13,542 nucleotides of DNA from JANWJE01 sp044326545 (GTDB lineage: Bacteria; Chlamydiota; Chlamydiia; Chlamydiales; Parachlamydiaceae). Positions 1 through 9,000 of this stretch are shown here, piece after piece. Positions within the stretch are counted from its first letter, which is position 1, and each line of letters opens with the position of its first letter. Position numbers and translations under genes: made by a program. The stretch covers positions 1-13,542 of the forward strand of contig JBIRBM010000042.1 of the NCBI GenBank assembly GCA_044326545.1, in the 5' to 3' direction. The notes below the pieces were generated by a model that ran no database searches, had not been told where the DNA came from, and was given only the letters and a program-made list of their open reading frames with translations.

Positions 1-276
1 ATCAACGCTCATTCTTTATGGGTATTTGCACAAGACGAATGGTCGGTAAAAATACAAGGGATTGCAAGGACGAGAGCCGATGTGCAGAATACACAAATGG
101 ATATAGGCGTGGCGGATGAAGAAGAAGATAAGTTCTGTTATCCAATACTTCAAGACCAAGACAAACTACCAATGAAATCACGGTATTTTATTGTAGATTT
201 GGAAATACAAACAGAAAAAGAAACCATATTGTACGGTATGGCAATGAGGGTTTCTGATAGCCAACAAAACGTGTAA
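1..276 (+). CDS. C-terminal part of an unrecognised phage gene (5' end outside window)
   Basis: The reading frame is open from base 1 to the TAA at 274-276, giving 91 codons with no start in the window. A GTG at 82 could be read as a start, but the frame continues unbroken to the left edge, so the gene is better treated as truncated by the window boundary. The visible part is a mixed, soluble-looking sequence that starts INAHSLWVFAQDEW, has an acidic patch (DEEEDK) and ends in alternating hydrophobic residues suggesting beta structure (RYFIVDLEIQ). No signal peptide, membrane segment or catalytic motif is visible. It sits four bases upstream of the ejection-protein cassette, where T7-like phages carry tail-tube or head-assembly genes. 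A virion structural protein is therefore likely, but I do not recognise the family. Confidence 0.7.
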   Translation: MNAHSLWVFAQDEWSVKIQGIARTRADVQNTQMDIGVADEEEDKFCYPILQDQDKLPMKSRYFIVDLEIQTEKETILYGMAMRVSDSQQNV

Positions 277-280
277 GGAA

Positions 281-1060
281 ATGGGTTTATTTTCGTCATT
301 AGGGTCATTTGGTGGCAGTGTAGTTCAGGCTGTTTCTGCCATAAAATCAGGTAACGAGGCAAGGAAGGCGGCAAATGCCGCCCAAGAAGAAAGGGATAGG
401 CTATTAGCCAATAGACCACAATATGCTATCCCTGATGAATACGGACAAAATCAAAAATTGTCCAAGTCTATTATGGATACGTACGAACCAGGCACCAAAA
501 GTTCTATACTTACAGGTCAGGGTTATATGCAAAATCAAGTAGATGCAAATTCTGCAAATGCGAATGCAAATGCTATGCGTAGTGGAGTTTCGTCCCCTTC
601 TCAATATTCATCCATCCTTACATCGTCATTACAAGCCCAAAATGATGCCCAAACAAAAATGGGTATAGCAGGAGCGCAACAAAGACTTGATTATCAAGAC
701 AAATATGCCGATGCATCTGATTCATCAAAGAAATCCAATCTTGACATGGCAGATCAAAAAGAGTTTCAGTGGGATCAGAATGTTTTTAGCCCATATCAGA
801 CGGCTGTTCAATTACAAAGAGACAAACTCAGAGACGAAACAGAACAAAGAAGATATTACAATGAAAAACAACTACAAGCCCAAAAAGAGGCACAGGTAAG
901 CGGTGGAGAGTCTGTTGATTCTATTTACAGCCCTACTGGAGGCAAAAGCAAAGGCGGACAAAGTATTATGGATAATCCATCAATGGATAGTGTAAACGCA
1001 AGAGCGCAGGGGGTTTCTAAGTCTTGGCAAGAAAGAGGCAGGGGATATACTAAAAGATAA
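281..1060 (+). CDS. Probable internal virion (DNA-ejection) protein, small member, 259 aa
   Basis: ATG at 281 lies four bases after the preceding TAA (TAAGGAAATG) and is the natural coupled start. The N-terminus (MGLFSSLGSFGGSVVQAVSA) is a glycine/serine-rich amphipathic or hydrophobic stretch, followed by an Ala/Arg/Glu helix (residues ~22-45). Next comes a segment beginning RPQYAIPDEY, a small-residue region rich in Ala/Asn/Ser (~80-105), and Gln/Lys/Asp-rich helices to about residue 205. The C-terminus is a disordered Gly/Ser/Lys/Arg tail. This layout is typical of phage internal or pilot proteins that insert into membranes during DNA entry. T7 gp14 (196 aa) has the same position and similar size, and microvirus VP2 pilot proteins have a similar N-terminus. 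No enzymatic motif is visible. The role as first protein of the ejection complex is inferred from composition and gene order, not from a database match. Confidence 0.6.
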   Translation: MGLFSSLGSFGGSVVQAVSAIKSGNEARKAANAAQEERDRLLANRPQYAIPDEYGQNQKLSKSIMDTYEPGTKSSILTGQGYMQNQVDANSANANANAMRSGVSSPSQYSSILTSSLQAQNDAQTKMGIAGAQQRLDYQDKYADASDSSKKSNLDMADQKEFQWDQNVFSPYQTAVQLQRDKLRDETEQRRYYNEKQLQAQKEAQVSGGESVDSIYSPTGGKSKGGQSIMDNPSMDSVNARAQGVSKSWQERGRGYTKR

Positions 1061-3036
1061 TGGCACACAAAGAAGCAAGGGTAATAGAGGCATTTAGCCA
1101 TCCTGACCATATCGCTGTAAATCCAAGTGGAGATGATGCTGCAAGACAGGCATCTAGGCTTACGCATGATAGTATTGAGTCACAAAAGAACCGTGATGCC
1201 GACAAGGAAGCTGCCAAAGCAAAAGCACTTGATGACGAACGCAAGCGTGTAGCCTCCCTTAAAATAACACAAGGGGCTACAAACTATACAAACACTGCTA
1301 ATGAGAACTTGCGATTAGGCAATGAAGCGTTATGGAAACAACAAAATGGAGTTGACCCGAATGTTGAAACGCACGTAATGGGGAATAATATTGCCATTGA
1401 TGCGGTGCAGAAAAAAAAGCAAACGGAACAGGAGGCGCAAAACGACAAAAACCTTGCCACGTTCGGAGAAGGCGTATGGAATCCGACTGAAATAAGAAAC
1501 GCAACAGCAGGTTATAATCAACCCCATATTGATTTGGACACTAGGGCTGAGATGCAAGCAAAAGTGGACAAGGAACTGGGGGATAATGCACACATGCACT
1601 ATAACCCCACAGGAAAGTTCCTACTATCAACAAAAGACGACAAACCACAAAAGTTTACCTATACCGACAATGTAAACTTGCAAGGGGTTATTCATAACGA
1701 CCAAAGAGAAAACAATTCCTATTATCCAATCAAAACAAAAAAACAATTGTTAGATTCTAAGAACAACCCGATGGTTGATTCCGATGGAAATCCGATATAC
1801 GAGTCAAGAAAGCCAGTAAATGCACAAGAGATACTGCCGATTGCGGAAAAGAAATTCGATTCGTACAGTAATGACGAAAAGAATCTTATCAAAAAACGCA
1901 TACTTCATGACGAAAAGGACGAACTAGAAAAGAGGTGGGAGGTTTACAGAAAAACCAACCTATCGTCTCCGTTGTCTCCTGAAACGCAAAAAATGCTATT
2001 CATGGAAAACGAGCCTGAAAAGATTGCAAAGCAAAAACTAGCAGACGTTATGTGGGAAAAGGAAAAAATGCTCAATAACGACTACACTACAACAAGGGCG
2101 ACTCCGAAACCAGATAAAGAAGAAAAAGAAAAGCAAAAGGATAAGAATGCAGGAATAAGCGAATCCAACAATGCAGGGACATTCTTTAAGGTAGCAGGAA
2201 ATGGAGGTAACTTTGTCCAGTCCGAGTTCAACGACCAAAATAAAAAATCAGATAACCACCAGTACGTAGGAGGGATAACCGTTCAAGGGAAAGATGGTTC
2301 TGGCAATATAACGGATGCAAAACCGATAAATGTCTCCCTTGGTGATAAGGTAAGAAACCTAAACACAAACGAGAACATCCCTTTAACTGGCAATGAGTTG
2401 GTATCGGTCAAAAGTTTGATTCCATCCATTTACCATACAAACTCGCAAGGGAATAGGGTAAGAACAAGATTTGCTGAAAATGCCACACTAAAAGACTACG
2501 AAAATGCAATCAGAAATACACCAAAAGGTCAAAAAGTTGAAGTAGACCCAGAGGTTATTGCCAACTTGTACCTGAAAAACAATACATCTGGCGGCATGAC
2601 CGATGCCGAATTGACGGAACTTGCACGTCTTGAAAAGATGGACAAGAAGAATTTCAAGACGGGGGAAGCGGAAACATTGAAAATATTAGAAAAAGCAAAA
2701 AACCTGAATGCTAAACAAGAAGAAACATTAAAAACATTACAAGCAAAAGACCCTTCTGCATTAACAGAGGGCGATGAGGCAAAATTCGCACGTTTGAAAG
2801 GCAAAAAAGATGCACAAGCAGGAAAGACGATAAGAACTCATGCCGAAAAGTCTGGCATATTGAAAGACGTTACAGGGTATGGCTCTATCCAAGATATTGC
2901 CGATGACGATAAACTCGGTCAAGATGTAAGAGGCCAAGCAAAGGTGCAGTTGTACTTGATGGACTTAGCGAAAAAACACAATAGTGGGAATGGTACGCCA
3001 TCGAAAACAGAAGCAGACGATTTAGGATTAAAATAA
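1060..3036 (+). CDS. Probable internal virion (DNA-ejection) protein, middle member, 658 aa
   Basis: The ATG at 1060 overlaps the upstream TAA by one base (TAATG), so translation is probably coupled; no Shine-Dalgarno sequence is visible. The protein is very hydrophilic, rich in Lys, Glu, Asn, Asp and Gln. An Ala/Arg/Lys/Asp helical stretch covers residues ~25-75 and a highly charged segment lies around 345-370 (KPDKEEKEKQKDKN). A more folded Gly/Val/Asn-rich stretch (~375-460) may be beta structure. Residues 513-586 hold four short leucine-patterned helical repeats, annotated separately. There is no signal peptide, membrane helix, lysozyme or transglycosylase motif. Its length and position between a small and a very large protein match T7 gp15 (747 aa), the middle tube component of the ejection machine. 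That assignment is inference; it could be another packaged internal protein. Confidence 0.55.
   Translation: MAHKEARVIEAFSHPDHIAVNPSGDDAARQASRLTHDSIESQKNRDADKEAAKAKALDDERKRVASLKITQGATNYTNTANENLRLGNEALWKQQNGVDPNVETHVMGNNIAIDAVQKKKQTEQEAQNDKNLATFGEGVWNPTEIRNATAGYNQPHIDLDTRAEMQAKVDKELGDNAHMHYNPTGKFLLSTKDDKPQKFTYTDNVNLQGVIHNDQRENNSYYPIKTKKQLLDSKNNPMVDSDGNPIYESRKPVNAQEILPIAEKKFDSYSNDEKNLIKKRILHDEKDELEKRWEVYRKTNLSSPLSPETQKMLFMENEPEKIAKQKLADVMWEKEKMLNNDYTTTRATPKPDKEEKEKQKDKNAGISESNNAGTFFKVAGNGGNFVQSEFNDQNKKSDNHQYVGGITVQGKDGSGNITDAKPINVSLGDKVRNLNTNENIPLTGNELVSVKSLIPSIYHTNSQGNRVRTRFAENATLKDYENAIRNTPKGQKVEVDPEVIANLYLKNNTSGGMTDAELTELARLEKMDKKNFKTGEAETLKILEKAKNLNAKQEETLKTLQAKDPSALTEGDEAKFARLKGKKDAQAGKTIRTHAEKSGILKDVTGYGSIQDIADDDKLGQDVRGQAKVQLYLMDLAKKHNSGNGTPSKTEADDLGLK
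2596..2817 (+). repeat. Four ~18-residue helical repeats inside the 658-aa protein
   Basis: Residues 513-586 can be split into four units of 17-20 residues, each with the pattern E-x(2-3)-L/F-x-x-L followed by Lys-rich residues. The unit cores are ELTELARLEK, AETLKILEKA, EETLKTLQAK and EAKFARLKGK. The units are diverged at the DNA level, so this is an old internal duplication, not a recent tandem array. Such patterns usually form helical hairpins or short coiled coils. Confidence 0.5.
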
Positions 3037-6000
3037 TGCCAGAAAACAAAGATTATATCTCAAACGTACACAAGGCTCTTACGTCAAAAGTAGAGGGATT
3101 TGATGTATCAGAGTTCGATTTTAGAACTAAAATGCAAGATGAATCTTATGTAAAAAACGTACATAAGGCACTTGTGAAGAAAGTTCAAGGGTTTGATGTC
3201 CCCGAATCAGAGTTTGTTTACGGAAAGGTTGGCTTAAAAAAAAAAGACGATACTGGACAAGGTTCTGCGACTCCTGCAAAGCCTTCTGGAGAGAGTGGCG
3301 TTCAGAGTGAAAGGCAACAATCAACGGCAGGAAACGTAATACCATCGTTTAATCCGAACGATAAAGGATTAAGTCCTAGTGAAAAGCAATTACAAATCGA
3401 CCAAGAAACGGCAACAAAAAGGCGTGATGCCGAAATTGAGAGTCGAAACGCATCCAAATTTGTAAAGGATAATACGGGGTTAAAGGCTAAGACTGGCGAA
3501 TTACAGAAGGATGCCAATGGTGTTGTGGTTGATACTCCAAATAAAGGCATTATTCCAGCATTACAAGATAAAAGCCTACTCCCTTCAAGCGAACAAAAAG
3601 CCCAAGAAGTAATCCAGCCACCAAGGAAAGGCAGTTATGCTGAATTTGAGCAACAACAGGAAGAACAACAGTATGTCAACGCTGAACGTGACCGTCTTGC
3701 ACTAGAAGAGGGTCAAAAAGATGCCGAAAGAGCTAAAAAGTACGGAGAGGACGGTTGGTACAAAAGAACAAATGACCTTGTTGGAGGTTTTGACAGGGCT
3801 GTCACGAATGCCCCTGCGGATATTTTAAAGACTGGATCGGAAATACTAAATTATGGAGGGAACAAAATAAACAAGGCTTTAGGATTAAAAGAAAGCGAGA
3901 TAAAAGACAATCCCCTTTACAAGGTTGCGGATTCGTACTCCAATTGGATGGACGAAAAAATGTACAAAGGCGTTGACAAAGAATCTTCGGCTTATGGGCT
4001 TGGTTCTGGATTAGGACAAGCAGCAACAATGGCTGCAACTGGCAGTGGTTCTGCATTAACATTGGCACAAAGAGCATCAAAAGCAGCCAAGATAACTAAC
4101 ACGCTAAAAACATCTGTACTTCCTTTTTCTCAAGTATTCAATTCTGAATTTGAGCAAAAGAAAAAAGAAGGGGAAAGTGACGAGGTTGCATTCAATCAAG
4201 CGATTACAAATGCAACGCTTTCTACTCCATTGGAGAAAATGCCTATTGCCAATCTATTCACAAGATACAACAAATCAATAGGTAGCGATTTATCAAAAAG
4301 AGTACTTAACGCAAGCGCACAGGCATTAGAGGAAGGTTCTACTGAATATTTACAGCAAGTATTGAGTAACCTTACCAACAACCAACTTGTAGAACTCGAA
4401 AAAAATACAAAATCATGGTACGATGGGGCAGGGAAATCAGCCGAGATGGGCGGTTATGTCGGGTTACTTTTAGGAGTTATTTCAGGAGTGGCGCAAGGTC
4501 GTTTGAAAAATAAGGCAATAGCCAAAGAAGAAACAAATGGAGAACAAAGTATTGGCAATGATTTACAGCAAAAACTAGCACAAGGCGAAAGAGAATCCAA
4601 ACGTGCTGAAATATTATCCACGCTTGAACCCGATGGCAATGGTGGCGTTATTATGACCACAGAAGCAAAATCCGAACTAGACAAACTAGAAAATGCAAGA
4701 GTGCAAGTACAAGAGCCGACTCAACAATCGGCCACTAACACCGAAAGAGCGCAACCAAGTGATGATATTACTGAACAGCAAGAACCCGTTGTTCAGCCAG
4801 TTAATACAGAGAATAATCAAGGAATAAACGCACAAGAAAATGGACAAGTACCAGTCGATGAAACAGGCACGGTGGGCGCAGTCGTACAAGGGGCAGAAAG
4901 CGTTGGGGGAACAGAAGGTGAAGGAACTAAACAACCAAGCCAAACAGGAACGAGTGCCGTTGAAGAAAGCCCACTAGAAGTACACCCACTATATGCAGAA
5001 GCAAGGGCGCACCACGACAAGGGGATTGACTTGCATTATGATAAGCAAGCCTTAGAACTTAGGCGTGGTGTATTGGTTGCTAAAAAACAACCGACAACCG
5101 AAATAGACCAACAAATACAGGCAAAAGATGCTGAAATAGAGTCGCACACCATAGAAGGAGAATCGTTATTACAAAAGACACAACAAAAAGAAAAAGTAAT
5201 AGTATTATCCGATTTACTAAAAGTGCGTGATGCAGGTGTTATATTGTCTCCTGATTTTACGAATAATGCGAGCGATATTGCAGCAAAACGCATACAAGAA
5301 CAAAACACGCCCAAAAATGATACACCACAGCCGATTCCTGACCAAACAAGTAGCAATCCTATCAATGAAGATGGAACTAATATTAGCGCAGGAACAAAAA
5401 TCAGCGATAGCGTACATCAAGATGAAGAGACTTTACAACCCAAATCCGAACCTGAATTAACAGATGATACCACCAAAGAACAGAACGTACCAGTTAGTGT
5501 ACTCGACCAACCTAGAACAGAGAATAGCAAGACTGAAAAAGGAGCTAAAAAAGTAAGCGAAAAATACAACAAAGGAGTTGAATATCTAAAAGGTTTAAGA
5601 AACGAACTAACTCCAGAAGAAATACAGGCAAGAAAAGACAATGCAGACAATCTTCGCAAAGAACGTGCAGATAAGAAAAAAGTAAGGGAATTAGAACCAG
5701 TAACGGCACGTCAAGCAGCAAGACAATATTTGCTTGGCGGAGGAAAACTATCTAAAGAATCTATTCAAACAGATGGTGGACTGAAAAACCACAATGACCA
5801 TAAACATCTTAGCGATATTTTCACTAGCTTCAAAAAAGGAACAAAATTCCCCAGTATTCAGCAAGCGGCTCATAACATTTGGGAAAATAATTCATGGCAT
5901 GATTCTGAAATAACACCACAGGATATTCGCAATGAACTTATTGCCTTAATAAATGAAAACAGAAACGATTGGCATAACGATCAGAAATCGGAACTTGACC

Positions 6001-9000
6001 CTGAATATATTCAGAAAAAATACGAAGAAAGTCAAGTCCCTGACGGGTGGGAGTATGAAAAAGTTGGAATTAAAGAGCCAAATGATGATATTGCCGAAAA
6101 TGACTTCTATTTTCAGGATGAACTATCTGACGAAGAATGGGAGAAACTAAACAATTCATTTTATGACGACCAAGACGGCAATGTTGAAAACGGCACTTCT
6201 AAGGGAAAGAGTGACAAAAATGGGCTTAGAACCGACCAAGGAAAACATGATAACGGAACTGAACGCAATGACAGAGGAGCGTCAACGCAAGGAGAATCTA
6301 TTCAGGAACGCTTTGGGGACACGTCTAAAAGTGGAGTAGAATTAGTAGCCGAAATCACAGGCAAGCCTTTGTCTCGTGTCGAGGGCTTAAATATGGGTCA
6401 ATCGCAAGCGAGAGGGACTTATATTTCTACTGAGAAAAAGAATAGATATGAAACTGCCAAAAACAAAGCTAAAAGGGCTTTTGTAAAACTAAAAAATCCT
6501 TTTGTATTTAAGTCAGAATCGGGAATACACCATTTTAGGAATGCCATTATTCAAGAGGAAATTCAAAACCCAAACTCCTCTTTTACAGAAACAGATTTTG
6601 CAGATTACAAAATTCCTGATCCTTGGGATAATGTAACAATAGACAATCTTTCAGATAGCGGAATTGAAAAACTAGCAGGTCTGGTAGCCGATAAACTAAT
6701 CATAGAAGGATTCGATAGTATTTATTGGGCTGAAAGCAAAACACAAGAAGGCGAACTAGTAGTATTTGACAAGAACAATGTTCAACTAAAAGATAATCTT
6801 TCAGCAAAAGATAAGATTGCACTAGGAACGCAAGGTGCATTTGCCAATATAGGGGCAGTAAAAAACTTTTCTCCACAGGACAAGAACCTGATGGAAAACC
6901 TGAGACTTATAGCAGAAGGGATAAACGAACTTACAGGTGAAGTCGGGATGGCTTTAATGGAAGCCCTAGAAAAAGAATTTAAGAAACACACTGGCCGTAA
7001 AATGCCTAAAGAATTTTATGACTACAAAAACGAACTTGTAGGCGGAATTGGAGAGTCTGAAAATTCAAATACGCCACCACCAAATACGCCTCCAAAATCA
7101 GACACAACAAAAAACACAAAAGAACCACTTGTTTCAAAGTTCAGTGAAAGGACTATTGATACAGAGGTATTTTCTACGCTTGGGGAGAATGAAAAAGTAT
7201 TCTACGAAAAGATATTCAATGCCGAAGCCATAAAAATGGGAGAGGAATATATCAAGAATAATGGACATAACCTTTTCAAAGATTTAGACAATGCAATACA
7301 GAATACGAACGATGCACTGGCCGTACAAAGTGCAGGAATACAGTACGCACTTGGGTTGGAGACAAAAATCAAGGAAGAACAAGCCAAGATTGACAAAATG
7401 AACCCTGACGATGTGACCAATGAACAATTGCGGAACATCAAGGAAATGCAGAAACAGCAAGCAATGGTGGTGGCGAAAGTGTCATTGCTTGGAACGTCAC
7501 AAGGAAGGGGAGTCCAAATATTAGGGGCAGGGTTTTCTTTAATGAGGTCAAATCCTGAATACATGGCAGTGGCAATGGTAGAGGCGCAAACTTTACTAAG
7601 CGAGGCGCAAAGGGAACATTTGACCAATCGCCTTTCAGAAGACGAATCTATCGAGGTAGCCGAAATAGTAGACGAGGCAATAACAGAATCACAATCAGAA
7701 ATAGAGAAAGACAAGGAAATTGCATCCCTCAAAAAACAACTTGAAGACTTTAAGTCAAGAAAAACACGCAAGGCGACAAAAGATGCAAGTCCAGAATCGC
7801 AAGCGACAAAAGCCAAAAAAGAGGCTCAACTATCCAAGATTGAAGCCTTAAAAGCCAAAGCAAAGGCAGACAAAGCTAAGTATGATGCGGAATTTGGCAG
7901 TTCAGCAAAAGCAGGATTTGACCCTAACAAGAAATGGATAGACATATCCACATTCGTAGAGATTGGGAAGGTTCGAATTGAAATGGGAGCGCACGATTTC
8001 GCCACGTTCAGCCGTAAAATAGCAAAGGACATAGCGGACGTGGTAGGTAGCGGATTCGATAAGTCTGTAATCAAAAACATTTGGAACGAAAGCAATTTGG
8101 GCTTGGAACAAGATTTACTGGACAAGATAAAAGCAAGAGAAGAAGTCATTATTGCCAAAAAAGCACAACAGATAGCCAAAAGGAAAGCCGACCAAGAGGT
8201 TGCGCTAATTGAGAGACTGGAGAAACAGCTTACGTTTGCCAAAGAAAACCTTGCGTTAGTAGAGAAAGGTTTCGATAAATTGAGTCCTGAAAAAAGGAAA
8301 TCGGTCGAAAAAAAGATGTCTGAACAAGCCGAAACGCTAAAGAAAGACATTGCCGACATTAACAAGCAAATCAAGGAAATTGAGGATACAAGTGATATTT
8401 TTGAAATACAAAAGAACCGTGAACGGGAACAAAAAGCAGCACAAAAACTAGTAGAAAAAATAGAGGCGAAAAAAGCGGACATTGATTCATTGCACAACGG
8501 AACGTATGTAAAAGAAGGTCGCAAAGTAACAGAACCGAAAGAAAAGGCACAACTACTACATGAACTCGAAAGCGAATACAACGCCCTTAAAGACGAGGAA
8601 TCGGAGGTAAAAAAAGACATAAACGCAAAAGAGGCAATCCGAAAAGCGGAGCAAAAAACAAAGGACACTATCCGAGAAAAGGTAGAAGCCAAGAAAAAGG
8701 ATATAGAAGCCTTAAAAAACGGCACTTACGTAAAAGCTGGCAAAAAAGTAACGACTCCAAAAGACAAATCACAGTCACAAATAGAATTGGAGTCTGAACT
8801 GAAAGCACTTTCGGACGAGGAGTCCGAAATCAAAAAAACTATCAGAGAGGAAGAATATGCACGAACATCAGAACAAAGACAAAAAGATGCCTATAATAAA
8901 AAAGTAGATAATCTAAGGAAGGAGCTTGCGACACAAGAAAAGAACCTTGAGCTGTCAAAAGAGGGGAAATATAAGCCGACTGACCAAGAATCGACTCCAA

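Noticed and set aside
194..201. TAGATTTG as a promoter for the ejection cassette
   Set aside because: No -33 box at the right distance and it lies within the upstream coding region.
82..276. GTG at 82 as the start of a complete 64-aa gene
   Set aside because: The frame remains open to base 1, so the more economical reading is a gene truncated by the window edge.
545..580. Short gcaaatgc-type repeats in the 259-aa gene
   Set aside because: They encode the Asn-Ala-Asn-Ala stretch of a low-complexity segment and are too short and few to be an origin, iteron or mobile-element feature.
687..899. A 70-codon + strand frame within the 259-aa gene, with similar short frames at 5227-5460, 5953-6150 and 7048-7233
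   Set aside because: They are out-of-frame readings of AT-rich coding sequence, with no domain-like composition and no independent initiation signal.
6180..6230. Possible Walker A motif (GTSKGKS) in the giant protein
   Set aside because: It has three, not four, residues between the glycines, lies in a low-complexity Gly/Lys/Asp/Asn linker, and no Walker B or ATPase context follows.
7202..7816. A 204-codon open frame on the - strand
   Set aside because: Same shadow effect opposite a helical charged part of the giant gene; composition (Ser, Ala, Phe, Leu) is an antisense artefact and there is no start context or neighbour.
7826..8725. A 299-codon open frame on the - strand
   Set aside because: It is antisense to the Lys/Glu-rich coiled-coil region. 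Its Ser/Phe/Ala-rich translation is what reverse-complemented AAA/GAA/GCA codons give, and the + strand frame is continuous and domain-bearing.
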